Shown here one piece after another: positions 48,415-59,981 of a stretch of DNA of 64,000 nucleotides. Origin of the DNA: UBA11346 sp038060575 (GTDB lineage Bacteria > Planctomycetota > UBA11346); NCBI GenBank assembly GCA_964652775.1, contig CAZZAM010000007.1, forward strand, positions 1-64,000, given 5' to 3'. Position 1 is the stretch's first letter. Every line of letters starts with the position of its first letter. Made by a program: the position numbers and the translations under genes. The notes under the pieces were generated by a model that saw nothing but the letters and a program-made list of their open reading frames with translations, had not been told where the DNA came from and searched no databases.

Positions 48415-51400
48415 GTCTGTTCGCACGCTGCGTCTTGATCTTGCTGGCCGTCGCCACCATCCAGGCGGCGGAACCCATGACCGCCACCGGCCTGGGCCAC
48501 GCACTGTATCTTGCTGATGACGGTACGGTGTGGGCGTGGGGCTCGAACAGCAACGGTCAGCTTGGCCAGGGCGACACCACGCCGCGCTACGAACCAGTCC
48601 AGGTTCCTGGTTTGGATCGGATCGTGCAGATTGCGGCGGGCAATTTCCACAGCATGGCGCTCAGGGCCGACGGTCGGGTGTACACCTGGGGTTACAACGC
48701 ATACGGCCAGATCGGCAATGGCACATCGGGGACAGATGCACTTTCACCGGTGCTGATCACCTTGTTCAATGCGAAGCAAATTTCAGCTGGCGCTTATCAT
48801 TGCCTTGCGCTGCATACCAACGGAACGATCACGAGTTGGGGTTACAACGGCACCGGCTGTGTCGGTGACGGCACTACCACCTCGCCGGTCACATCGCCAA
48901 CCACCGTCGTGGGTGGACTCAAATACCGCGCGGTCTGTGGCGGCGGTCTGCATAGCATGGCGATACGCGATGACGGCACCGTGTGGGCGTGGGGTTGGGA
49001 TACATATGGCCAGCTCGGCGACGACGCTCCGCTCACCAGTCAGTCGTCGCCGGTGCAGGTTGCCACAATAAACAATGCGCTGAGCTTGGCGGCGGGTTAC
49101 TTTCACAGCATAGCGGTCCTGGCGAACGGCAACGTTTACACATGGGGTCGCGATGCGAATGGTCAGCTCGGCAACGACTCCGCATTAACTAATAGTCCGA
49201 CACCTGTGTACGCTGGTGTCGGCGCAAGCTGGCGCGTGGTTTCCAGCTATGAGTCGTCCCTGGCCCTGCGCATCACCGGATATTATCAACTGTGGGGCGA
49301 CAATGCTTATGGACAATGTCGGCAGACTCCTGGCGCACCCGCTAATCAACCCACCGCGTATTATCCTGGAAATTACCCCGTTCGCGCTGCCTCCACCGGC
49401 TTCGGAAACGGCTTCGTTGTCATAAACGGCGATGGTTCGGTGATGGCCTGGGGTGACAATAGCAGCGGCCAGCTTGGAATTGGAACGACATCACCGTCCA
49501 GCACTGCAACTCCCGTTACTGTCCATGCGACATGGCCCGTGTCCAAAGCGACCGCGACCCTGCGTGGTCAGTACAACGCCGCTGCGCTGAAGAGCGACGG
49601 CACCGTGTGGGCGTGGGGAGGAAACTCCAACGGCCAAGCGGGCGATGGTGGAACCAGCACGCATACGACACCGAATCAGACGAGTGTGGTGTCGGGCATC
49701 ACGGCCATCGCAGGTGGCGGTGATTACGGCGACACCGTGTTGGCGGTGGGATATACGGGATCAGTGTATTCGTGGGGCAACAACTATTACGGTCAAGGCG
49801 GCAACAATACCACAACACCGCGCACAACCCCTGAAGTGGTTTCATCGGCTCCCTACATGCGCTGCGTGGCAGCAGGTGATCGCCATAGCTTAGGTGTCGA
49901 ATACACCGGTGCCGTCAAGGCCTGGGGCAACAACAGTTCTGGGCAGCTTGGTAACGCCAGCTACGTCGATTCATCAAGCGCAGTCACAGTCTCTAGCCTG
50001 AGTAACATCATCCAGGTGGCAGCCGGCACCTCGTTCAGCGCTGCGTTGCGGGCGGATGGGACCGTGTGGACTTGGGGTGACGATGGCGCTGGTCAGCTCG
50101 GCAATGACGCATCGTTCACGACAAAAAACACACCGGTCCAGGTCGCGGGGTTGACCGACATCGTGCAGATTTGCGCCGGATCGAATCACATGCTGGCGCT
50201 GCACAGTGATGGTACTGTGGCGGCGTGGGGCAATAACGCGTTAAATCAATTGGGTGACCTGACAACCACGAACCGGCCAACGCCCATCACCGTCGTCGGC
50301 GAGAGCGCTGGCTCGCTGTCCGGCATTCGCGCCCTGGGGGCGGGCGACTTCTATAGCCTTGCAGTCAAGAGTACCGGGGCCCTCCGTGCTTGGGGTGGCA
50401 ATGGCAGCGGCAACCTGGGCGATGGAACGACCACGACCGCAACCCGACCATTGGCGATCACGTTGCCAACCCAGGTCGTCAGCGTTGACGGCGGTTATCG
50501 AGGAACAAACGCCGTGCTTGCCGATGGCTCGGTGAGCTCCTGGGGTTCGAGCAGCACCGGCGAACTCGGCAATGGCGGTTACAGCCAGTCGCTGACTCCG
50601 GTAGCGACGACGCCCAGTTGGCTGCCCGACATCTCGATCGTCCTCGCCTACTCCAGCCTGACCGCCTACGAAACCGGGCCGGTGTTCAGCTACATGTATG
50701 TCAGCCGTACCGGCTCGACTGCCGGCTCGTTGACGGTGTCTTACGCCATGAGCGGCCCAGCGACGAACGGCACCGATTACACCACGGCCACGACCATAAC
50801 GATCCCATATGCGCAAGCCGGAGAGTACATCTATGTCACTCCTGTAGACGACAGCATCGACGAAGATAACGAGGATGCGACGGTTACGTTGTCTGCGAAT
50901 GCCTCGAACTACTCCATGTCGGGAACGACATCCGCGACACTCACGATTCAAGACAACGACACCGCCGGCTTCACGGTCAGCGGGGCCAGCAACAACACCA
51001 CCGAGGCGTCCGGAGCGAACCACACCGCGACCTTCACGGTCAAGCTCAACACCCAGCCGACCGCCAACGTCACGATCTCGATCAACTCGTCGAACGCCGC
51101 CGAGGGCACCGTCTCGACCTCGTCGCTCACCTTCACCAGCGGCAACTGGTTCACCAACCAGACGGTGACCATCACCGGCGTCGATGACTTCGTCGCCGAC
51201 GGCAACGTGGCCTACAGCGTCATCACCGGTGCAGCGGCATCGGCCGACAGCAAGTATTCGGGCCTGAATCCCAGCGACGTCGGCCTGTCGAATCTCGATG
51301 ACGACGTGGTCGGATTCACGATCAGCGCCATTTCCGGCAACACTACCGAGGCTGGCGGCACCGCGACCTTCACGGTCAGGCTGAGCTCGCAGCCGACCGC

Positions 51401-54400
51401 GTCGGTGGTTCTTGGTCTATCCTCGAACAACACCGCCGAAGGAACCGTATCGCCCGCATCGTTGACCTTCACCACCGGCAACTGGAGCTCCAACCAGACC
51501 GTGACCGTGACCGGCGTGAACGACGACATCGATGACGGAAATGTCGCTTTCACCATTATCACCGCCGCGGCGACCTCCGGCGATACCGGCTATAACGGAT
51601 TCAATCCGCCCAACGTCGGCGTTATCAATGACGACAACGACACGGCGGCGGTGGTCGTTACCGAGAGCGGCGGCACAACGACGGTGACCGAAGGCGGCGT
51701 GACCGACACCTACACGGTTAAGTTGCAGACCCAGCCGTTGGCCTCGGTGACTGTCGCCATCGCCACGGCGGATGGACAAACGAGTGTCTCGCCGACCACG
51801 CTGGTCTTCACCACCGCGAATTGGAACAGCGCCCAGACCGTGACCGTGACTGCGGCCGATGACAGTGTCGCCGAGACATCTCCGCATGTGGGCTCAATCA
51901 CCCATTCGATCAGCGTCGCCGATGGTGGTGCGTACACGCTGGCCCTCTCCTGCCCATCGATCAGCGCCCAGATCACCGACAACGATACCGCTGACTTGGT
52001 TCGCACGCCATCCAGCGGACTGGTGGTGACCGAAGCGGGTGGCACCGCAACGTTCAACTTGAGTCTGGCAACCCAGCCAACAGCGGACGTCCAGCTCACG
52101 ATTGCCTCGGCCAATACGGCTGAAGGCACGATCTCTTCGCCGACGACGAAGTGGTTTGGCGCCACCGGCCTTGGCACCCAGCTGGGCAACACCGCAGCGA
52201 ACCGAAGGCAGTGGAACAATCCGACAACGGTCACCATCACCGGCGTGGACGATTCGTTCGATGATGGCGACATTGCCTTTAATATCAATGTGACTGCGGT
52301 TAGTGCGGACACGTTTTATAGCGGCATGGCGCGAACAGCGGCTGCGACCTGTACCGACAACGACGCGCGCGCGGTGGTGATCACCCAGAGCGGCGGCTCG
52401 ACCGATGTGACTGAAGGCGGCGCAACCGATAGCTACTCCATCGCCTTGGCGACCGCCCCGATCGGCGGCACGGTGCGGATCGATATCACGCCGGACGCCC
52501 AGGAGACCCTCAGCGCCTCTGCGGTGTACTTCGGTGCCAGCGCAACCGGAACCGGAACCGGCATCGATGGTGCCAACTTGCGCCTGTGGAGCAACGCACT
52601 CAGCGTGACCGTCACCGCTTTCAACGACAGCGTCGCCGAAGGCGCCCACACCGGCACGATCACCCATACGGTCAGCGCGGTGGGCACTGATTACAACGGC
52701 TCCAGCGCGCCATCGGTTGTTGCCCAGATCACTGACAACGACACCGCCGGATTCACCGTGTCTGCGATCTCCGGCAACACGACCGAATCAACCGGAACGG
52801 CGACGTTCACCATCGCGCTCAACACCCAGCCAACCGCCCGAGTGGACCTTGGCTTGAACAGTTCGAACACTAATGAAGGTACATTGTCGACGGCAACGTT
52901 GTACTTCGGCGCCAGCGCGACCGGTTCGGGTAGCGGTCTCGATACGTCCAATATTCGCCTGTGGAGTAACGCTGCCACGGTCACCGTGACTGGCGTCAAC
53001 GATGCGCCGCCCGTGGTCGACGGCAACATTGCATTCACTATCACCACCACTCCGGTCACCAGCGCAGACACATTCTACAACGGCCTCAACCCCAGCGATG
53101 TCGCGGTAACGAACAATGATAACGACGTGGCGGCGGTCACCGTCACCGGCAGTCCAGTTGCCGTGACCGAAGGCGGTGCGACAACCTACACCGTCGTGCT
53201 GACGACCCAGCCAACGTCGAATGTGACGATCACGCCAAGTCCGGATGCGCAGACCACGATTTCGCCGTCGACGCTGACGTTCACCTCGGCGACGTGGAGC
53301 GTAGCCCAGACGATCACCGTGACCGCTGTCGATGACCCGGACAACGAGCTGGCCGTGCATTCCGGAACCATTACCCACGCAGCATCTGGCGGCGGATACG
53401 GTGCGGTCATTATCGCGTCGGTCACTGCGAACGTCACTGACAACGACGTGCCGGCGATCAACGTGTTCCCAACGTCAGGTTTGGTGACAACCGAATCCGG
53501 CGGAACGGCTAGCTTTACGGTGGTGTTGGCGACTCGCCCAACCGCGAATGTCAGTGTCGGACTAACCACGACGGACGCCACGGAAGGCGATGTATCAACG
53601 GCGACGCTGACCTTTACCAACGCCAACTGGAATACGCCGCAGACCGTTATCGTGACGGGCATCGATGATCTGGCTACTGATACCAACATCGCCTATACGA
53701 TCACCACGGCCGCGGCGGTCAGTGGCGACACCGACTACAGCGGTATTAATCCTAGCAACGTCGGAGTAACCAACCTCGATGACGACGTGCCCGGCGTAAC
53801 GATCCTTCCGCTGTCCGGTCTTACCACCAGTGAGGCGGGGGCCGTGGCGATCTTCTCGGTGAAGCTGAACACGGCGCCTGACGCCAACGTTTCCTTCACC
53901 CTGACCTCATCGAATACCGCTGAAGGCACCGTGTCGCCCGCATCGCTCACCTTCACGACGGCAAACTGGAGCAGCTTCCAAGCCGTCACGGTCACCGGAG
54001 TCGAGGATGTGATTGATGACGGAAGCGTCGCGTACACGATCCAGACCGGCGTGATCACGGCGCCCGGCGAGACGACCGGCTACAACACGGCCCTAGATCC
54101 GCCAGATGTGTCATTGACCAACGTCGATAACGACTCGGCCGGCGTGACGGTTACGCCTAGTGGTGGTTTCACCCTGCTTACCGAGGCAGGGACCACCGAC
54201 ACCTACACGGTTGTCCTTAACACCCAGCCGACCTCAGGTGTCGTGGTTATCAATCTACTGCCAGACAGCCAAGTGACGACCGGCGTAGCGGGCGGCCAAC
54301 TGTTTTTTGCGGCCGCCTCTGCTGGCACGGGTGATGCACTTACTCTGGCGAATCGCCGGATCTGGAACTCGGCACTGACGGTGACTGCCACCGCGGTCAA

Positions 54401-57400
54401 TGATCTGGTCGACGAAGGCGTGCACAGCGGCGTCGTTAGTCACCAGATCGATGCGGCAACGACGGCAAGTGAGTTCATTGGGGCGAGCGTCGCCTCGCTA
54501 AGCGCGGTTATTATCGACAACGATACCGCTGGCGTCACGGTGACTCCAACGTCTGGACTGACGGTTACCGAGGCCGGCTCGACAACTACATTCACAGTCG
54601 TTTTGAATACCCAGCCGACCGACACGGTGACGATTGGCCTGTCGTCCACCGATCCAACCGAGGGCACGGTGTCGCCAGCTTCGTTGAGCTTCACAGTCGC
54701 AAATTGGAACACGGCGCAGACCGTCACAATCACGGGCGTCAACGACGACATCGACGACGGCAACGTCGCCTTCACCATTACCACTGCGGCGGCGTCCAGC
54801 ACAGATACCAATTACAACGCGATGAATCCATCCGATGCGGCGGCAAGTTGCACCGATGATGACACCGCGGCTGTGGTCGTTGCTGAAAGTGGCGGCGCGA
54901 CGACGGCGAGCGAAGGCGGCGCGGGTGATTCGTACACTGTACGCTTGGCGACTGAGCCACTCGCCTCGGTGACCGTCACTATCACACCGGATGCTCAAGT
55001 AACCACCGCGCCACCCACGCTGACCTTCACTACCGGCAACTGGATGACCCCGCAGACCGTCACCGTGGCAGCTGTCGATGACATCGTGTCCGAGGGTGCC
55101 CATACGGGAACAATCACCCACGCGGTCACGACCGCAGACGGTGGCGCGTATGCGTTGGCCCTCTCCTGTCCGTCAGTGTCGGCAGGGTTGACCGACAACG
55201 ACACCGCCGCCGTGACATTGTCGACCAATGCCGTGTCAGTGACCGAGGGCGGCGCAACCGACTCGTACACCATCTGCCTGGCAACCCAGCCGACCGGCGT
55301 GGTCACGATCACCGCGACGGTCGGTAGCCAGCTATCGCTGCCTAGTGCCAGCAGCGTCTACTTCGCCGCCGCGGCTGCGGGCAGCGGCGATGGATCTACC
55401 TCCGGCAACGCGTCCTTGTGGAGCAACCCGGTCAGCGTGACCGTAGCAGCTGCTGACGATAGCGTGGTTGAAGGCACCCATACCGCCACGGTGTCGATGA
55501 GTGCGTCCGGTGGCGGCTACGCTGCCGTGGTCATCACATCGGTCACCGCCACCATCACCGACAACGATACGCCCGGCGTGACCGTGACGCCGACCTCTGG
55601 CCTGAACGTCACCGAGTCCGGTGGACAAGCCTTCTTCGGTGTGCGCCTAAACAGTCAGCCCACTGCGACCGTGACGGTTGCGCTGTCCTTGTCGGCACCC
55701 GACAGCGCTGAAATCTCGATCAGCCCGGTCAGCCTGTCCTTCACCACGGCGGACTGGGATCAGGTGCAGTTGGTGACGATCACTGGTCTGAACGACTCCG
55801 TCGCCGACGGCAACTACATCGCGACGGTCGCGACTGACGCGGCAGTTTCAGCCGATGGCTATTACAGCGGCCTCGACGCAGCCGATGTTTCGGTCACGAA
55901 TGTGGATAACGATGTGCGTGGGGTGACCATCACCCAGAGCGGTGGATCGACGGCGGTCACTGAAGGCGGCGCAACTGATACCTATACCATTGTCCTCGAC
56001 AGCCAGCCGACGGCGACGGTCGCCGTGTCTCTGCTGTCCGATGGTCAGGTGACGGCGACTGGATCCGGTGGTGGCAGTGTGGTGTACTTCGGTCCAACCG
56101 CGACTGGCACGACCGATGGTTCGTCAGCAGGCAACCGTACGGCATGGAACAACGCTATCACGGTCACGGTGACGGCAGTGGACGATGCGGTGAGCGAGGC
56201 CAATCCACATACCGGCTCGATCGCCCACGGCGTCGGTGGCGGTGATTACGCCGGCCTGACGGTTTCCAGTGTTACCGTTTCGATCACCGACAATGATGCC
56301 GCCGGCATCACCATCGGGACGATCAGCCATCCGGTCACCGAGACCGGCATGGCACTGATCGGGCCGCTGAGCGCCGTCACCAGCCAGTCGATCAGTACGA
56401 CAGCGATCCAATTCCCTGCTGCGACTGATTTGTCGGCGGTATCATCGGGTCTGTGGATCAGTCTAGCGGCCGGTCCTAACGCTGGCGTGTATGCGCGCAT
56501 CTCGGCGGTCGATGACGCTAATGATCGCATCGATCTGGCGGATCCACTCACCGCTGATGCAACTGCGCGTGCGGTATCCTTCCATAGCCCCTTTTTGTCG
56601 ACTACGGCTATTTCTGGGACCACGGTGACGTTCTCGGCGGGAGTTCCACTGACCTCGTTGCAGGTTGGTCAGTACCTGAAGTTCGTGTCTGGACCAAATG
56701 ATGGAACGACCACCCAAATTGCGGCGGTCAATGATGCCGGCCACACGATCACCACCACAACGCCACTGACCGCCACCGGCGGTTCTGACTTGATTATTTT
56801 TGTATCGAGCGTCACCGTGGTGCTCACCTCGCAGCCGACCGCCGTGGTGACCGTGCCGCTCCACAGCGGCGACACAACGATCGCTAACCTCTTCCCCGCC
56901 AGCGTTTCATTCACCCCTGCCAACTGGAATATTCCGCAATCCATAGGCATAGTGGGGGTGAACAATGACATTGATGATGGGGATCAGAGCTTCGCGGTCG
57001 TGGTCGATGCTGCCTTCAGTCTGGATGCGAACTACAATGGCTTGGCCGGATCATCGGCAACCGGCCTGCGCCTCGACGACGACGCGCGCGGCGTCACGGT
57101 CGGCACACCCAGCGGTGCGACGACTGAACTGGGCGGCACAGCGACCTTCACGATTGTCCTCACCAGTCAGCCCACGGCCACGGTGGTGATTCCGGTTTCA
57201 TCTAGCGATACGGCACAGGCCTCGGTGTCGACGGCGTCTCTGGTCTTCACCACAGCGAACTGGAACGATGCCCAGACCGTGACGGTGACGGGCCTGGATG
57301 GCGACAGCACGGACAACGGCGCCGGCGTTGCCTATAACGTCGTCTTGGGAGCTGTCACCGGCAGCAGCGATTATCTGGGCCTCGATCCCGCTGATGTGGC

Positions 57401-59981
57401 GATGACTAACCTGGGCGCGAACAACCAGCCGAATGCTGACGCCATCGCGAACGCGACCATACTCGAGGATGCAACTCCGCTCACCGTTACGGTCACTGGC
57501 ATTGACGTTGGTCAGACCGGTGAGGTTCAGACGCTGACCGTCACGGCGACGAGCAGTGCCCCTGGCGTCGTCCCATCGCCGACCGTCACCTATCCGGGCT
57601 CTGGCGGCAGCACGACGGCAGATGTGGTGATCACACCGGTAGCCGATGCGTCGGGCGTGGCCACGGTGACGGTAACGGTGACCGACAGCGGCGGCACCGC
57701 CAATGGCGGCATCGATACGCGGACGCGCACCTTCAGCGTGACGGTGACTTCGGTGAACGACCTACCGGTTATTGACCTCAATGGCGTGGTTGCCGGCACC
57801 GGATTCACCTCGACCTTCACCGAAGGCGGCGGCGCGGTAACGATCGTTGATCCAACCCCGACGGTGTCCGATGTCGATAACACCACACTCGCCGCAGCGT
57901 ACGCAACGTTCTCGACCGGCGCTCCTGCGGACGGAACGGCCGAGACGCTGTCGGTCGTGACTGCCGGCACGCTGATTTCTGCAACCTACAACTCGGCTAC
58001 CGGCATCCTGTCGATGACGACATCGACACCGCAACCGCTCAGCGATTTCCAAACGGTCCTTGCCACCCTCAGCTACAACAACACCAGCGGCACACCGACC
58101 ACCACCAACCGACTGGTTCAGGTAACGCTCTATGACGGAGCTGCGACTAGTGTTGCTGCGGTAGCGACGGTGCAGGTTGTCGATGTGCAGTTCGCGCCGG
58201 TGGTCGACCTCAATGGTCCGGTCGCGGGCATCGATCATGCAGCGACCTTTACCGAAGGCGGGTCGGCGGTTGATCTGGGAACATCGCTACTCGACGTCAG
58301 TGATCCCGATTCGTCCACAATCTCCGGAGCGGTTGCAACGATTACCAATATCCAAGATGGTGTTGCCGAGTCGCTCAGCATTGATGTTGGGGTCAGCGGT
58401 TTGACTGCGACGTGGACCACGCCAACCGTGACCATCACTGGCACAGCGAGCACGGGCACCTATGCCGCCGTGCTGCGTAGTCTTTCCTACACACATAGTA
58501 GCGACACGCCGACCGCTGGCGCGCGAACGATTCAGATCACGGTGAACGATGGAACCGGTAACACCAGTGCGGTTGCGACATCGACCATCACCGTCGTGGC
58601 GGTCAACGATGTGCCGACGCTCTCGACGAATGGCTTCACAATTACCCTGGGCAGCAGCTACGTCTTGTCGGCGGCCGAGATGCTGGCGGCCGACGTCGAA
58701 ACCGCGAACCCCGCCCTGTTGGTGTTTGTCGTCGACCTCATCCCCGGTCAGGGAACGTTGTCGCGCTCGGGCGTGCCATTGGCCATTCACGACACCTTCA
58801 CACAAGCGGATCTCAACGCTGGTTTCGTCATCTATCAGCACACGGCGCCGGTTTCTGGCCTCGACGGTTTCGCGGTGCGCGTGACTGACCCCAGCGCGGG
58901 ATCATCGCCGCTGCAACCGGTTCCGATCACGATCAACGGCCTGTCGCCGCCAGTGGTGACGTTCAACGGTCCAGCCCTGGCGATCAATGAAGAGGACGCA
59001 GCGACGGTGATCGACAACGATGCTGGGACGTCGATCACGGACGCGGATTCGCCGACGCTCAATGGCGGCAACGTCACGGTGACCTTCGGCGGCTCGGCAC
59101 ATGTCGGCGATGTGCTCACAGTTCCCGGCGTGACTGCCGGTGGGACAGTGACCATTGGTGGCGTGGCGATCGGTTCAGTCGATGGCACGAACGACGGCAA
59201 TGGTGGTCGTCCGCTGGTCGTGTCCTTCCTGTCCGATGGCTCGCCCACGCTCTCGCGGGTCAGTACGCTGCTGCGCTCGCTCACCTATCGGACCACGGCG
59301 GATATTCCGCCATTCGGCGCACGCACGTTGTCGGTAACGGCTAGCGACGGTAGCAACACGTCGGCGGCAGGCACCACGACGATTACAATCACAGCATTCG
59401 ACGATGCGCCACGTTTCACTGTGCCTGCGGTGCCGTTCGCCATCGTGCCCGGCATCTCCCGCGATGGGCAGATTGTTGCGGTCGATCCCGAGGGTCAGCC
59501 ATTAACCTACACGGTCGTGGCCGCGCCGTCGCAAGGCACGCTGTCGCTCAATGCCGCGACCGGCGCATTTACCTATACCGCTCTCGCTGCGGCAACCGCC
59601 ACGGATTCGTTCACCGTCCAGGCCGACGATGGGACGAAGACGACGAGCCAGGCGTATGCAGTTCACATTACGCAGATTGGCGAAGCCGCTCCGATCATTA
59701 CCACTCCGGCACCGATGGTGGTCTGGGGAGGCCTGGGGTTGTTCTACACGCCAACCGTAACCACAGCCGGCCTGACGTCGCCGTCATTACTATTCGAATT
59801 GCAGGGCACGCTGACCGGGGCTGTCTTCAACACGACCAGTGGAGCGATCAACTGGGGCGCACCGCCGTCACCGGGGGCCAGTGGCTATTATCAAGCAGGC
59901 ATTCTCGTTATCGACCAGATCAGCGGCAGTGCGTGTTACCAACCACTGCTGCTGCTGTGGATGCCAGGAGTCCCACTATGA
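48411..59981 (+). CDS. Giant secreted RCC1 / Calx-beta / cadherin-like protein
   Basis: A 3856-aa protein with a signal peptide (MSLFARCVLILLAVATIQAA). Residues about 25-735 contain 14 RCC1-type units, each centred on WGxNxxGQLG, enough for two seven-bladed propellers. About 18 Calx-beta-like domains of 95-125 residues follow (about 744-3000). They are separated by calcium-type DND/DDD linkers and carry the TxTEGGxT, TFTTxNWxxxQTVTVTG and DxxxDGN motifs. The last 850 residues are cadherin- and Ig-like modules ending LLLLWMPGVPL. No sortase, PEP-CTERM or autotransporter signal is seen. It overlaps both neighbours by 4 bp. A calcium-stabilised adhesin or sheath protein is the likeliest role. 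Confidence 0.87.
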   Translation: MSLFARCVLILLAVATIQAAEPMTATGLGHALYLADDGTVWAWGSNSNGQLGQGDTTPRYEPVQVPGLDRIVQIAAGNFHSMALRADGRVYTWGYNAYGQIGNGTSGTDALSPVLITLFNAKQISAGAYHCLALHTNGTITSWGYNGTGCVGDGTTTSPVTSPTTVVGGLKYRAVCGGGLHSMAIRDDGTVWAWGWDTYGQLGDDAPLTSQSSPVQVATINNALSLAAGYFHSIAVLANGNVYTWGRDANGQLGNDSALTNSPTPVYAGVGASWRVVSSYESSLALRITGYYQLWGDNAYGQCRQTPGAPANQPTAYYPGNYPVRAASTGFGNGFVVINGDGSVMAWGDNSSGQLGIGTTSPSSTATPVTVHATWPVSKATATLRGQYNAAALKSDGTVWAWGGNSNGQAGDGGTSTHTTPNQTSVVSGITAIAGGGDYGDTVLAVGYTGSVYSWGNNYYGQGGNNTTTPRTTPEVVSSAPYMRCVAAGDRHSLGVEYTGAVKAWGNNSSGQLGNASYVDSSSAVTVSSLSNIIQVAAGTSFSAALRADGTVWTWGDDGAGQLGNDASFTTKNTPVQVAGLTDIVQICAGSNHMLALHSDGTVAAWGNNALNQLGDLTTTNRPTPITVVGESAGSLSGIRALGAGDFYSLAVKSTGALRAWGGNGSGNLGDGTTTTATRPLAITLPTQVVSVDGGYRGTNAVLADGSVSSWGSSSTGELGNGGYSQSLTPVATTPSWLPDISIVLAYSSLTAYETGPVFSYMYVSRTGSTAGSLTVSYAMSGPATNGTDYTTATTITIPYAQAGEYIYVTPVDDSIDEDNEDATVTLSANASNYSMSGTTSATLTIQDNDTAGFTVSGASNNTTEASGANHTATFTVKLNTQPTANVTISINSSNAAEGTVSTSSLTFTSGNWFTNQTVTITGVDDFVADGNVAYSVITGAAASADSKYSGLNPSDVGLSNLDDDVVGFTISAISGNTTEAGGTATFTVRLSSQPTASVVLGLSSNNTAEGTVSPASLTFTTGNWSSNQTVTVTGVNDDIDDGNVAFTIITAAATSGDTGYNGFNPPNVGVINDDNDTAAVVVTESGGTTTVTEGGVTDTYTVKLQTQPLASVTVAIATADGQTSVSPTTLVFTTANWNSAQTVTVTAADDSVAETSPHVGSITHSISVADGGAYTLALSCPSISAQITDNDTADLVRTPSSGLVVTEAGGTATFNLSLATQPTADVQLTIASANTAEGTISSPTTKWFGATGLGTQLGNTAANRRQWNNPTTVTITGVDDSFDDGDIAFNINVTAVSADTFYSGMARTAAATCTDNDARAVVITQSGGSTDVTEGGATDSYSIALATAPIGGTVRIDITPDAQETLSASAVYFGASATGTGTGIDGANLRLWSNALSVTVTAFNDSVAEGAHTGTITHTVSAVGTDYNGSSAPSVVAQITDNDTAGFTVSAISGNTTESTGTATFTIALNTQPTARVDLGLNSSNTNEGTLSTATLYFGASATGSGSGLDTSNIRLWSNAATVTVTGVNDAPPVVDGNIAFTITTTPVTSADTFYNGLNPSDVAVTNNDNDVAAVTVTGSPVAVTEGGATTYTVVLTTQPTSNVTITPSPDAQTTISPSTLTFTSATWSVAQTITVTAVDDPDNELAVHSGTITHAASGGGYGAVIIASVTANVTDNDVPAINVFPTSGLVTTESGGTASFTVVLATRPTANVSVGLTTTDATEGDVSTATLTFTNANWNTPQTVIVTGIDDLATDTNIAYTITTAAAVSGDTDYSGINPSNVGVTNLDDDVPGVTILPLSGLTTSEAGAVAIFSVKLNTAPDANVSFTLTSSNTAEGTVSPASLTFTTANWSSFQAVTVTGVEDVIDDGSVAYTIQTGVITAPGETTGYNTALDPPDVSLTNVDNDSAGVTVTPSGGFTLLTEAGTTDTYTVVLNTQPTSGVVVINLLPDSQVTTGVAGGQLFFAAASAGTGDALTLANRRIWNSALTVTATAVNDLVDEGVHSGVVSHQIDAATTASEFIGASVASLSAVIIDNDTAGVTVTPTSGLTVTEAGSTTTFTVVLNTQPTDTVTIGLSSTDPTEGTVSPASLSFTVANWNTAQTVTITGVNDDIDDGNVAFTITTAAASSTDTNYNAMNPSDAAASCTDDDTAAVVVAESGGATTASEGGAGDSYTVRLATEPLASVTVTITPDAQVTTAPPTLTFTTGNWMTPQTVTVAAVDDIVSEGAHTGTITHAVTTADGGAYALALSCPSVSAGLTDNDTAAVTLSTNAVSVTEGGATDSYTICLATQPTGVVTITATVGSQLSLPSASSVYFAAAAAGSGDGSTSGNASLWSNPVSVTVAAADDSVVEGTHTATVSMSASGGGYAAVVITSVTATITDNDTPGVTVTPTSGLNVTESGGQAFFGVRLNSQPTATVTVALSLSAPDSAEISISPVSLSFTTADWDQVQLVTITGLNDSVADGNYIATVATDAAVSADGYYSGLDAADVSVTNVDNDVRGVTITQSGGSTAVTEGGATDTYTIVLDSQPTATVAVSLLSDGQVTATGSGGGSVVYFGPTATGTTDGSSAGNRTAWNNAITVTVTAVDDAVSEANPHTGSIAHGVGGGDYAGLTVSSVTVSITDNDAAGITIGTISHPVTETGMALIGPLSAVTSQSISTTAIQFPAATDLSAVSSGLWISLAAGPNAGVYARISAVDDANDRIDLADPLTADATARAVSFHSPFLSTTAISGTTVTFSAGVPLTSLQVGQYLKFVSGPNDGTTTQIAAVNDAGHTITTTTPLTATGGSDLIIFVSSVTVVLTSQPTAVVTVPLHSGDTTIANLFPASVSFTPANWNIPQSIGIVGVNNDIDDGDQSFAVVVDAAFSLDANYNGLAGSSATGLRLDDDARGVTVGTPSGATTELGGTATFTIVLTSQPTATVVIPVSSSDTAQASVSTASLVFTTANWNDAQTVTVTGLDGDSTDNGAGVAYNVVLGAVTGSSDYLGLDPADVAMTNLGANNQPNADAIANATILEDATPLTVTVTGIDVGQTGEVQTLTVTATSSAPGVVPSPTVTYPGSGGSTTADVVITPVADASGVATVTVTVTDSGGTANGGIDTRTRTFSVTVTSVNDLPVIDLNGVVAGTGFTSTFTEGGGAVTIVDPTPTVSDVDNTTLAAAYATFSTGAPADGTAETLSVVTAGTLISATYNSATGILSMTTSTPQPLSDFQTVLATLSYNNTSGTPTTTNRLVQVTLYDGAATSVAAVATVQVVDVQFAPVVDLNGPVAGIDHAATFTEGGSAVDLGTSLLDVSDPDSSTISGAVATITNIQDGVAESLSIDVGVSGLTATWTTPTVTITGTASTGTYAAVLRSLSYTHSSDTPTAGARTIQITVNDGTGNTSAVATSTITVVAVNDVPTLSTNGFTITLGSSYVLSAAEMLAADVETANPALLVFVVDLIPGQGTLSRSGVPLAIHDTFTQADLNAGFVIYQHTAPVSGLDGFAVRVTDPSAGSSPLQPVPITINGLSPPVVTFNGPALAINEEDAATVIDNDAGTSITDADSPTLNGGNVTVTFGGSAHVGDVLTVPGVTAGGTVTIGGVAIGSVDGTNDGNGGRPLVVSFLSDGSPTLSRVSTLLRSLTYRTTADIPPFGARTLSVTASDGSNTSAAGTTTITITAFDDAPRFTVPAVPFAIVPGISRDGQIVAVDPEGQPLTYTVVAAPSQGTLSLNAATGAFTYTALAAATATDSFTVQADDGTKTTSQAYAVHITQIGEAAPIITTPAPMVVWGGLGLFYTPTVTTAGLTSPSLLFELQGTLTGAVFNTTSGAINWGAPPSPGASGYYQAGILVIDQISGSACYQPLLLLWMPGVPL

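Noticed and set aside
50241..58841. Many minus-strand frames opposite the Calx-beta gene
   Set aside because: They repeat with the same period as the domains on the plus strand and encode no recognisable domain or start context.
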